From NCBI GenBank assembly GCA_905178155.1, contig CAJINV010000004.1, positions 4,009,555-4,073,554 of the forward strand: a stretch of DNA of 64,000 bases, written 5' to 3'. Position 1 is the first letter of the stretch, and every line of letters starts with the position of its first letter. A program made the translations under genes and the position numbers. The notes beneath the pieces were generated by a model. The model saw only the letters and a program-made list of their open reading frames with translations, searched no databases and was not told the origin of the DNA. Origin of the DNA: Amoebophrya sp. A120 (lineage: Eukaryota; Sar; Dinophyceae; Syndiniales; Amoebophryaceae). Positions 10,801 through 21,000 of the stretch are shown here, in pieces.

Positions 10801-12394
10801 GATTACCAAAAGCCGTCCAGTTTTGACCAAGTCGGGAGGGAGTTTCTCATGCAGGATAGGCATGAGAGAGATCGCACAGAATCTGTCATGCTAGGTCCTG
10901 CATTGCAGACCTTATGGGTCATGGAAAAGCTCCATGACAAATCGCGCATTCTTCCAGACCCAGACATTTTTGCATTTGATACCGACCAACTCCGCCCGAT
11001 GATCCGCACTGCCTACAAGCGATGCGCCTTCCAGAGCGCCAGCAGCAACGAGCTGCGTATCTCACTGGACGTCGACATGCGCCTTCGCAAAGAGCATGGC
11101 GTAGTGAAAATGCCCGATGCTGATATGGATGCAGCTGTTGTTAGTACTCGAAATCCAACCAGACAGGAGAAAGCGAGGCTAAGCAGAAACCCAGCAACCG
11201 CAAATAAAGACGACGATTACCTCTTCCCCTACGCCATTTTGGAAGTGAAACTCGCTGGTCTGGCGGAGAATCCTCCGTGGGTGCAGGACCTGCTCTACCG
11301 CTGCCGAGCGATATGCATTGCAAAAGCATCGTACTAGTACAAAACGCATGACAAATTTTTCGTAAAGGAAAAATGAAATTTGTCATGTTGCAGAAAGCAG
11401 ATCTGTCATGCAAGACCTGCATTTAGACTTATACGAGTACGATACTTTTCCACAGGATAGGCGACGCAAGTGTACAAATTCTCCAAATTTCAGCACGCCA
11501 TGACGTTGCTGCACTATCAAAAAGTACCCTACAAACCGCACTGGTACGCGGATTTTGAACGGGGCGGTGGGCTGGCAGCTGTGCCTGTGAGTAATAGCCG
11601 CGAAGACATGCTGGGGGATGAACTAGGTGGTGGCTATAGTATCACAGGCGAAAGGAACTACAGGGATGAAAACGCCGGCACGCTCGTTACGGCCGTGGAC
11701 GTGGACGGCGGGGGTCGTCGAGAGTTTGACGAAAACGAGGGAACTACAAACACGATCAGCACCGCACTAATATCGACGTTAGCAAACCAATCGCACAAAA
11801 TCCGGAACATGCGCGTTTTGGAGGCCAAAGCGTTTTTCGCCAACGAGCGGACCTTCGTGCACTACGCGAAGCACGTATGAGAGTGCACAACTCCCCCTCC
11901 CCCTCATTTGTAATGCAAAGTACCAAGTTTGCACCTTGCTCGCAAGCACTGTTAGCATGACAAATTTTGGAACCTAAGATAGTATTACAATCCGCATCCA
12001 GATTTGTCATGCGAAAGCCCCTTTTCTGTATCTGTTGTTACTTGTGTTCGTTGCTGTTCATGCCATACAAAAGAGGGGGAGGGGGAGTTGTGCACTCTCA
12101 TAGCGCGGGCTGGTCTTTCTCCTGTTTCTCCGCTACATTGCGCACAGCCAGAACGAGACGTGGCGGGGCTTGAGCTTCGTCCTCGCCCCCTTTCTGGGGA
12201 CTTACTTTGTCTGGTGCCTCCTGATGTACCAGGATCGCACGCAAATCTTGGTGAAGCAGGAAGCGGTCTGCCGCAGCAAAAACTACCGCATGGACAGCGC
12301 CGAGGGACCGCTGCTGAGCTTCTTCCTCGCGGTTACGCTGTTGTTTGCGGTGCTGGTGTTGTTTTTCTTCGTGGATGAGGACGAGGGGGTGTGA
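7822..12394 (+). CDS. VTC4-like polyphosphate polymerase (SPX-VTC-DUF202)
   Basis: VTC4 makes inorganic polyphosphate from ATP and feeds it into acidic vacuoles. The exons 7822-10719, 10987-11311, 11465-11875 and 12108-12394 join in phase to 1306 residues. An SPX-like helical region is at about 60-160 (SFVSLLHSELRKVNNF). The catalytic tunnel domain runs from about residue 388 with long Ser/Asn/Asp inserts: VYLDSPDATCYHRR, the basic strand RYRWYG (671-676), MRTAYKRCAFQ-like and ISLDVDMRL, then PYAILEVKLAG and KFSKFQHA. FFANERTFVHYAKH leads into a DUF202-type domain with about three membrane segments (from about 1212). The protein is much longer than yeast VTC4 (721) because of linkers. Three introners of families B, A and C interrupt conserved parts; each removal restores family sequence. 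The canonical SPX N-terminus seems missing. Confidence 0.88.
10720..10981. mobile_element. Introner, family B (262 bp), forward, in VTC4
   Basis: It starts TATCAAATG followed by GTCTGGGTCTGGAA and ends with the matching complement. The duplication CCGAC lies at 10715-10719 and 10982-10986. Removal gives LLHTD joined to QLRPMIRT. No AG acceptor is possible in the duplication. It is near-identical to the copy at 31161. Confidence 0.92.
11312..11459. mobile_element. Introner, family A (148 bp) in VTC4
   Basis: It starts TATGCATTGCAAAAG and ends CTTTTCCACAGGATA. The duplication is AGCGA / GGCGA (4 of 5) at 11307-11311 and 11460-11464. Removal gives YRCRATQVYKFSKF. A GC-AG register is possible. 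Confidence 0.9.
11876..12102. mobile_element. Introner, family C (227 bp) in VTC4
   Basis: The terminal arms are TATGAGAGTGCACAACTCCC and its complement, with a pyrimidine-rich CCCCCTCCCCCTC stretch at the left and its purine complement at the right. The duplication is GCACG / GCGCG at 11871-11875 and 12103-12107. Removal gives YAKHGLVFLLFLRYIAH. Confidence 0.9.
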
Positions 12395-13180
12395 TGATGC
12401 GTTGGTGCAGCTCACTCATTTTTTTTGCGTACTTCTACGATATTTTTCATGCTGCATTTGCATTTTGATGACATTCATTGTCTCATCTGTCATTTTTTCA
12501 GCACAAGAAAGATTTCTTCATGGACAAAAATGCATCTTCGATCCATGCTGTGCTTGGTCGACGCTTCTACGATCATACAAAAGCCTCCTGGCGCCACTTC
12601 GAAGAAGGAGACAAAAGAATGGAAGTTCTTTTGGGACGACCACGAGAGAGCGTCGTCGTGAGCGCAAGCACGACAAAAGAACGATGATCATTCTGTTCCA
12701 CCTGTTTCAGTTTCTCAAGAAGTTCTTCGCTCGCCTGAGCACCATCACTACCACTGCAAGTAATGAGAGTCGGGGCGCTATCGTGGCAGTCCATCGCGTC
12801 TAGAGTTGGTTTGCCGCAGTAGTTTTCGTTTTCCTTTCATCTGTTTCTGCGTGCGCGACAAAAATAGAGATAGACATTAAAGAGATGCGCAAGAGTTGTA
12901 AGTACAGAGCTACGAACTAGGACGAGTTGACGATTGTACTCGTGATTGCACTTTGTTCGACATTTTGGGTACTACTAGTATTCTACTTCCACCATCGCCC
13001 CCGCGCAGAGCCACGACGACGCGAAGCGGTGTGTGAGCGATACACGTGCAACTCAGTGTTTGGCTTTGAAGATAAAAAAGACACACAAAGGAAGTAGTGA
13101 AGGAACGTTCATCGAGAATAATACCATGGAGTATCAATCAAAACAAAGGTAAAAAAAAAACGCTGTTCTAAAAATACGCT
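12395..13180. other. Intergenic region
   Basis: Nothing convincing is seen. Open frames overlapping the VTC4 end are short and out of frame. A short A-run precedes the next start codon. Confidence 0.45.
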
Positions 13181-15076
13181 ATGCCTTCCAAGTCCACGCC
13201 CTCGGTGAGCCCGGAGCTGGAGCGGCTCCTGTTTCAGCAGAACAACAGTTGCACCTGTGGCGCAGGAACCGTGCTCCGCGAGGAGAAAAGGATCCTGCAC
13301 GAGCGCGTGGCGCAGCTGGAGGAGCGGAAAGCCGGGTTTCTGCATGCGGAGGAGGAGGTGGAGGCGGAAATCTTGCGGCTAAAGTCAGAAACGGCCAAGC
13401 GGGCTCGGGAACACCGCGACCGGGTTGCAGACGCTACAACGTTGCACAAAGACCGGGAGAAGCTTTTGCTGAGAATTTCGGCGTTCCAGGCTATTATAGA
13501 CGACGCGCGGAGGACGACGACCCGGCACCTCCAGGGACGAAGCGTTAGTAGTGGTGGGGCAGGTGATGAAGAAGATGTTGGACAAGATGGTACTTCTAGA
13601 AAGGTAGATAACATCAACATCCACACCGCCCAGCAGGAACAGGCGATCCGTGACTTGGAGTATCAGCTGGAGGAAAAAAAGGCCTTGATTTTCGAGCGAA
13701 AACGCGAGATTCGCGAAGAGGAAAGTCGCTGGAAAGAGGAACTAGAGACGCGTCGTGCAGCTGTCGCGACTTTGGAGGAGAAGTACGGGGCGAAGAAGGC
13801 GCTGTTGGAGCGGAGAAAAGTGGCGGAAAGAGAACTGCAGAAACTGCGGGAGGAGGAGGAGGAGTTGGAAGGCTGGGAGCAGGAGATCGCGGGAAAAGAT
13901 GAAGGAGAAACGACCAGCGAGGGAAGCAAGGGTGAAACCGCACGACGCACAACGGTGAGTCCTCGGGCTCCTGGAAATGAGAATGACGCCGGTCGTGCAG
14001 CTGCTTGTACTACTACACAAAATGTAGTGGGGGAACAAGATCAGGATACCGGCGGGGAGCTGCAAACCCAAACTGTGCAAGAGCAGTCCTCGACGTCCTC
14101 TACCGTTGCAGCCACCGAAGCGGCACGTGCTGCGACCAGCACACATCAACATGATCAACTGGAGACCACCTTGCGGCAGGAATTGGCCCAGATTCGCGCC
14201 ATCGAAGACCAAGCGAGCAGCTTGGAAGCGGAAAGACTCAGACTCGAAAAGGAGATCCAAGCCGCACAGCGCGCGCGGCGAGAGAAGGAACGCGAGCTGC
14301 AGCTCCTCGCGGATGCCGAGCGAGTACAGGGCGGGAAAAAACGGTTTCTGGAATTTTGGAAGCGGTTGTTACAGGACGTGGAGGGACTTCATCAGCGAAC
14401 AGACGAGGGTGCATCGGGCGGGGACGCAATCCAGAGTCGGATAGACGCGTACAACGATACTGACTATGATTTCCCGCCAACAACTTCTAGCTCCTCTAAC
14501 GGAGAGGATGCGACCAAGATGTCGTTTGTCTTCACGAGAAAGCAAGGTGTGGCCGCAACACGACGAGGACATTTTGGAGCTGATACATCAAGCACAGAGG
14601 CGCACAATAACATAATGGAGGATGTTGACCACGACGAGATCAATGACGCATCAGCGCTACAAGAGCCTGAGGTAGAGGACTTTCTCACGCTTGAAGACTA
14701 CGTTGAACGGACGAGAAGCTGTCAGGATCATGATCTTCGTTTTCCATGGTTGGAGCATGCTGGTTCACTGGGGACTTCGGCTCCAGGCGATCGTCATTGG
14801 CATCGCGCTTCAGAAACTCTGGATGATGCGACTACTGAAGGCTCACACGACCACCGAGTGCCAAGGACTCCACGAAACGACGATGAGGCCTTTACAACTG
14901 CCCCCGCGGCGCAAATGAATCGAACGTCTACCACCCTGTGGCAAGTTCGTTTGGTGCCTCGCGAAAAGGAACAGGAAGATTTGGATTTGCTAGCACTGAA
15001 AGCAGCAGAGAGAGAGTGGCAGGAAAAATGCCGAGTTTTGCAGCTCGAACTGGACGAATTGCAGAGACGGTTTTGA
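13181..15076 (+). CDS. Coiled-coil protein, uncharacterised
   Basis: This is a single uninterrupted frame of 631 residues with no introner. I do not recognise a family. Residues 45-110, 150-240 and 325-405 are rich in Glu, Lys, Arg, Leu and Ala in heptad-like order (for example EEKRILHERVAQLEERKAGF), indicating long coiled coils. The linkers between are Thr/Ser/Glu-rich and probably disordered. An N-terminal CTCG could be a partial metal site but is not paired. The C-terminus again forms a helix ending LELDELQRRF. A structural, cytoskeletal or centrosomal role is possible but is only a guess from the coiled coils. ATG 13181 is the first Met in the frame, shortly after an A-rich stretch. Confidence 0.75.
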   Translation: MPSKSTPSVSPELERLLFQQNNSCTCGAGTVLREEKRILHERVAQLEERKAGFLHAEEEVEAEILRLKSETAKRAREHRDRVADATTLHKDREKLLLRISAFQAIIDDARRTTTRHLQGRSVSSGGAGDEEDVGQDGTSRKVDNINIHTAQQEQAIRDLEYQLEEKKALIFERKREIREEESRWKEELETRRAAVATLEEKYGAKKALLERRKVAERELQKLREEEEELEGWEQEIAGKDEGETTSEGSKGETARRTTVSPRAPGNENDAGRAAACTTTQNVVGEQDQDTGGELQTQTVQEQSSTSSTVAATEAARAATSTHQHDQLETTLRQELAQIRAIEDQASSLEAERLRLEKEIQAAQRARREKERELQLLADAERVQGGKKRFLEFWKRLLQDVEGLHQRTDEGASGGDAIQSRIDAYNDTDYDFPPTTSSSSNGEDATKMSFVFTRKQGVAATRRGHFGADTSSTEAHNNIMEDVDHDEINDASALQEPEVEDFLTLEDYVERTRSCQDHDLRFPWLEHAGSLGTSAPGDRHWHRASETLDDATTEGSHDHRVPRTPRNDDEAFTTAPAAQMNRTSTTLWQVRLVPREKEQEDLDLLALKAAEREWQEKCRVLQLELDELQRRF

Positions 15077-15606
15077 TCGATTTGCACTTGAGCGTACAGG
15101 TGCAGAACTAGAAAATACTCTAAGCAATTGCACCACTATGCTACTCAATATCAATTTGATTTTGATTTGAGTATGTATCTGAACTTGAAAACGAAAGGCG
15201 GAAGAAGCCACACAGTATGTCCAAGAGTAAGTTGAGTGTTGTTGTTCAACGGCACTATTTCCATCGTCGTGTATCGCAAGGGGGAAGTCGAAGTGTCGGT
15301 GTTTGGCTTTTCGTGGATGGGGAGGAGCTACGTGGTTAACTGAGTGAGTTATTGAATTCGTTGCGAAACCATGGTTCATCATGCAGTCGTGGTTTAGCCA
15401 CGAATTAAAATCAAAAAGAAAAAATCCATTCCTAAATTAAAAATTCATTTCATTTGCTGCACCGGCGAAAAAAAGCGAATCCAAACTCAAACTAAATAGA
15501 TTTAGATACGAATTATAAATATGTCGTGTTGAAGCATCGATTAAGTTTTCTCGATACCACCTGAATCACATACAAGAAATACCTTCGTTCCTCCAGAATG
15601 CCGTAG
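15077..15606. other. Intergenic region
   Basis: No gene is assigned. It probably contains the promoter and an unrecognised first exon of the following EF-hand gene, because that gene's first visible exon opens just after a TAG that can serve as a splice acceptor (GTAG at 15603-15606). Confidence 0.35.
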
Positions 15607-17560
15607 TTTCTCCTAAACTTGCCGGCTTTCTTACTGCTGGTGGCGGACAAGAATGTTGCGGACCAAGTCGGTGTCGCCAGCAACGGGCGAACATCTCACC
15701 TGACGGCGACGGGCGGGGTCGACAGCAGGCAACAAGACGAACAGTCCGCATCCCCCCCGTCGGTCTCGGAAATCGAAGACGAAGGCCGCGGAGAAGAGGA
15801 AAATCATGCCCCGAACCCCCGAGAAGCTTCCTCCACTTCTTTTTCCCAAACGGACAGCGTTCCGAACTCGACGCCAGCGGATTCTTCCCACACGAGTTCG
15901 ATTTGGAATGACGAGGTGCAATCTGCGCGGTTCGAGGGGCAGTTCATGATGTATTTGCACACCACAACTTCGATGGAGCAACAGCTATTGCACACTGTTA
16001 CTCCTGATGAGATGCGGAAACTGCAGGTATTCGTATTGATGGCCATCGCCATCATCATGCTTTAAGTAAAAAAAGAAGAACTTTGCAACAAAAATAATCA
16101 TCAACATCAGAAGACAATAGAATAGTTTATTGCACATAAGATGAGTTTTGACTTTGATGACGAAAGGGAAACCAAAGCAATAGTTGTCCTTGTTGTCGTC
16201 TACTGTGACATCCTGCTTCATGTTGACCGATCAAGCGAAAAAGAAAAATAATATATCACGCTAAGGTACTGAAACAAGGGTTCCAGCTATACTCTCCCTG
16301 CTTGCTGCTGAGGTTCCCGGCGTACCGATATGGTTTGAAAGTTTTGAACTTATGCAATGCACAACAAGAAGTATCTGTAATATCGTACTAGCAATGTATT
16401 AAAAAATTGCTTGACAAATAAATCTGCGTCTGGCAGCATGCTGAAGATCATCAAAAATCGAATTTGTAATGCTTATAATTCGGCATCGGCTCCTTGATCA
16501 TGATCTCGAGAACCAGACCATCTATCATGCACGATGGGAATGAATTAGTACGAAAACGATACTTGTTCTTTTGCACAGCATAGAGCTTCGACGCCGACAA
16601 CAATTACATGCTGAACCAAACCGAGTTCACGATATGCAACCAAAAAGTGATGTTACGGCTTTGCTTTCTACACGTTGTATTGCGGGACAAGCACGACGGA
16701 CAATCGATCCCTGTCATGCCGTACATTCCTGCGAGCGTCTTTTCATGCGTGTTGTTCCTCTTCCTTACGATGACGAACAATCGCAGCAGTAGTAGCGGTA
16801 CCTTTTGCTTTTTCATAATGCCTGGAACAACGCTAAAAAATTTAGAGAATTTTATGTGTCGCTGAGTGAAGTTCTAAGAACAAAAACAAAGGTTTAATAG
16901 ACTGTCTCAAGCACTTTTTTCCTTGGATACGCGAACTTTTTTGACCGGTACGGCGGGACGAAGCCATCGACTTCGAACGACACCACACTGCTGGTGGACG
17001 TCGGGCCGGCGAACACCACCAATCAGAGCAACAGTTTGATGAGCGCGGGCGCGGCTTGTTTTTCGCAGTTCGGGGCCGACCAAATCCCAGCGGTGGACAT
17101 CATCGCGGCCGGTTGTTCGCATCAGTGCCGGGCCGGCGATGAAGAACAGAAGGTCCGCCACAACTCGGCTGGCCGAGCAGAGGGACGACCCTCGTCGACG
17201 ATGCAGACCAGCATGACTCATCAGTCGTGGTCGTGGTCGAACCCGTTTTCGTCTTGCATGCGAACGACCGCGTGTACGGCACAGGAGCAGGAGGTGATGG
17301 ACATCGAAATGGTCGGCGACCCACCGGAGAACTACCCCACACCAGCGGAGGCGGCAAAGGCGGCAGCGGCTCGCCAAAGACAGCTGGCAGAAGAATTAGA
17401 AGAAGAAGAGTTTCAACAACGACAGGTCAATAGATACCATCAGCTCATGGGCCCAAAGAATCTGGCGGCCGCAGGGTCCCTAAAAGACTCCAACCTAGCG
17501 CAAGTGCAGAAAATCATGCATGACCGAAACACGCTGCAGGACCGAAACCCCGGATTGTAG
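15607..17560 (+). CDS. EF-hand-containing protein, otherwise unknown
   Basis: This is a multi-exon gene whose start is not found; the first visible exon (about 15607-16026) opens without an ATG. Exon 2 is 16287-16350 after a clear GT-AG intron; an introner follows; exon 3 starts at 16588; a last exon from about 16912 ends at the stop at 17560. Removing the introner joins YGLKVLNF to DADNNYMLNQTE, a 12-residue loop that fits the EF-hand pattern (Asp1, Asp3, Asn5, Asn9, Glu12), followed by FTICNQKVMLRL. This suggests calcium binding. The start and the exon 3 to 4 junction are unresolved. The last exon has an N-linked site (PANTTNQS) and a Glu/Gln/Ala-rich helix near the C-terminus. It is probably a single divergent EF-hand, not a calmodulin-like protein. 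The rest gives no family match. Confidence 0.6.
16351..16582. mobile_element. Introner, family A-like divergent (232 bp)
   Basis: It starts TATGCAATGCAC and ends CTTTTGCACAGCATA. The duplication is GAACT / GAGCT at 16346-16350 and 16583-16587. Arms are less perfect than other copies, with ATCGTACTAG at the left and AGTACGAAAACGATAC at the right, suggesting an older insertion. Confidence 0.75.
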
Positions 17561-18087
17561 ACGATATTTGCAAGAACTACAAAGAACAAGACTATGTATG
17601 AATGAGTATGCCGTCTTTTACCAGCAGACAACCAACAAACATCAGGACCCCTCCTTTCACCGAACACTGACGACCACACCAAACTACAAAAGCAAGCCAG
17701 CCGCCCCCGGCCGCAAGCTTTGCGTGCATGTTCATGTCGGCATCAACGAAAGGCGAAACTGTGGTGACAGTGTAAGACCCTGATGTTCCTTCACAATGAC
17801 AACGACAAAGAGGAAGATCTTCTTTTCTTTTGCTGTTTAACGACGAATATATGAGTTTACTTGAGCTTGTGTTTGTCATTGTCTGTCAGTTTCTGTTTCA
17901 CTTTCATCTGTTGAGTTCGATGAGAGACAGAGATTGGAGTTTGGTGCAACAAGCTGTGAGTATACGTTCTCGTTGAAACCTAAACTGACCCTGAGGTTGA
18001 GGTTGAGAGCAGGTGGATGAAAGAATTGATATTCACTGCAACGCTAGTAAAGATACGTACCCCTTTCAAGACGAGGAAGAAATCAAA
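17561..18087. other. Intergenic region with possible upstream exon
   Basis: A GAGAGCAG acceptor-like site at about 18012 opens a frame that runs into the next gene, so an upstream exon of that gene may exist. Otherwise nothing is seen. Confidence 0.35.
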
Positions 18088-21000
18088 ATGGCTATGACAT
18101 TGCCTGTCACGTCGCCTTCACCCTCTTCCATGGCAATTCCGGCTATCCACGCCCGGACCGGGGCCCAGGGGTCTGTTGTCACCCCGCGGGACGACGCGCG
18201 GATGTGGCGGGATGTGAAGCTGAATGCCAGCCGCAATGGTGTCCACACGCACAGTCAGCAGCACGTGGACTGCACGTGCGTGGTGGAGCTCTACGAGCTG
18301 CTTTGGCGGTGGGGGAACCTCCTGAAGCACAACCAGCAGCAGTCCGTGTCCTTCTTCGCGCGGTTCGGGTTCCGTTTGCCATATCCTGAGTAAAACTGTC
18401 CCCACCCCATAGACATAGTCAAGATGGGAAATCTGCTAGACAAATCAGCCAGCTTAGGTTGTTGCGCATGACAAACTTGGCCGCGTAGTGTATTCGTGTT
18501 CAGCTCGTTCCGCAGCATCACAGACCTAGCTCATTATGCTGATTGGCGCGTTACAAATTCCAAAGCACGACTAGCGAATGCTTGTCATGGGGCTCCGCAT
18601 GAGAAACATTTGAGCATGCAGAATTGCATGACATCAACTATGGAGGGGAACGCTTTTACACAGGATATGCCAGAGTCCGTCGTCTTCGTGAACGGCAAGC
18701 CCTACGCCTGGTACTTCATCAGCCGAAAGGACGGGGCGCTGCTCCGAAAGAAGCCGGAAAGCCTCACCCACGCTGCGGTGGAAAAGCGTATACATTACTT
18801 TTCATGTAGTTATGCATGACAGGTGCTGTGCTTTGTTAATACTTTGTTCCAGCACGACGGACAAAAAATTCATCCCTGCTCACATTGATGTCTAGGTTTC
18901 TGCGGCAAGCGCAAGCTGGAGAAACAGGGCGAGATTTGCGCGACCTGGATTCCCATGCGTTCGGCGTTTGAGCTACACGGAGCAACAGCTTCCTCGGCAA
19001 ATAAATTCGGAACCACGACTAGCTCTTCGCATTTTCACCAGAGAACAAGTAGAGGCGCCAACGAGGCCATTTTTTTCACGCCGGAACTGTGCAAGCGGTT
19101 TCTGAAGCACCTGGAGCGGCCGGATCTCGCCGTTCCCGCGGATTTTGGCCCGTACTTCAACCCCGGTCAGGCGTCCGGCGTGCTGCAGGAATTTTGCGTG
19201 CCCCACGGAGTCAGCAACTTTTTGCTGCGCGCGGTGGAGTACCAAAACAAGATCTCGATTAGCGTACGCACAAACAGACACCGGTTCTTCGGAGGCGGTG
19301 GGAGTGAAATAAACCACGATGCAGATGTTGACCACGCGGGTGGTCAGGTATCGAAGAACCGGTCAAAAAATACGAATGCCATTGGTGGTCAGCAGCAGGG
19401 CAATGGCAATTTCACAACCTCCACCCCCGAGCACGCTCCCGAAGACCAGACGACCGTGCTGACGCGGGAGCTGTGTCTCCGCGCAGGGATCTACGTGCCG
19501 CCACTTCCGAAATTGGACCTGTTGCGGAAAGGAATTTTGTCAAACGGCGATAGTGCAAAGGTGTTGACAACAAGTGGGACGACGGGCAAGAACGTAGAAC
19601 ATCAACATCAAAACGCGATGAATACCGGTAACCGTACCGTGCGCGAGTTGTTCACCAAAGCAGCGACGTTCGAGGGGTGGGCGGGACTTTCGGGTTGCAG
19701 CTACGCCTACGAGCAGCACTCGCAGTTGGACCCCGCGGAACTGTTGCTGTCGCAGTACGAGTACAGCGATGAGGAGTACGAGCAGAGCCCCATGCGGCCT
19801 CTGTCCCCCGCCGCGCACTCACCGGCGCATCTCCGCCGGTCTCGGAGTGCCACGCCGTTGGTCGGAGCAGGAGGAGCAAACGGCTTTGGTGGCTTCAATT
19901 CAGCATTCAGTCGAAGGTCCCCATCACAGTCGGCGCGCAGCAGCACGGGCACAGGAGGTATCATGCGTGGAGGTGGAACAACAGGTGCTGCAGCCGGTTA
20001 TTCTTCTTTCCATGATGCACCAGCCGGGCCAACGTGGTCTCTGCCTGCCCACGCAGCCTCGTCGCCCGCGATTTTGGTCCACAACGAGTTGCAGCACGGC
20101 AGAGTATCATCTTCAACTAGTACTACCGGAGGCCAAAATCACAATACTGCGTCTGAAAATCATCATCCACAGCTTCCCGCCACACCCCGTGCTTTTCCGG
20201 TGGTTCGTGACGCTGTGTCTGCGCAGGAGAAGACATTCTTCGCGAAAAGAACCCGGAGCAGTCTGGAGCGAGCGGAGTTTCTGGCGCGGGAGGGTGCGAA
20301 CCGAAAAAAGGAAGCTGCCGGCGACGAGCAGGGTAGTAGGTTTCCTTCGCCATTTCACTTCTCTGCGGACGACGGCGATGAAGAAGTACCAGATCAGCAT
20401 CAGGACTATCGCTTTGATAGCGAAAATAAGGACCCCTCGCAGGAGCCTCCATCCTGTTCCCTCCTACAGATGAAGCCGAAGTGCACACTTTTCGCAAACC
20501 AGCGCTTCATCCACCCAGCGAAGGCGAGGACCAAGAAGCGGCAGGCAAAGACCACCCGCTGCATTGACGACGTGTTGCCGGTGGCGAAAGCCCTGTTCGA
20601 ACGCATCCGGGCGGAGCGGGTTATGTATTGCAAATATGTCTGGGTCTGGAAGGATGCGAACTTGTGATGCGCATTTCACAACACAGACAAATCTCTCATG
20701 CCTAGGCAGCAAAAGGCGCCCACTTCTTGTCACCAAAATGGGGGATTTGTCATTCGGATTAGGCATTGCGAAACCTTCTCGAAACCTGTGATGCTAGGGC
20801 TTCCGTGCCAGACCTTCTGTGTCATGCAAAAACAGCATGACATCTTCCAGACCCAGACATTTTTGCATTTGATACGGGTGCGGCAGATGCATTTTTTGCG
20901 GAAAGACCAGTACATTGTGCTCCACTTCAAAATCGACCGGGAGACCAGGTCCCCCTTCTTCATCTTTGCTTCCGTATTGCCCGAGTCCGAAGTGATCGCG

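Noticed and set aside
18788..18895. Counting the 18788-18895 intron as an introner
   Set aside because: It has normal GT-AG ends that keep frame, and no paired arms or target duplication, although it starts with TATAC and contains a GCATGACA motif.
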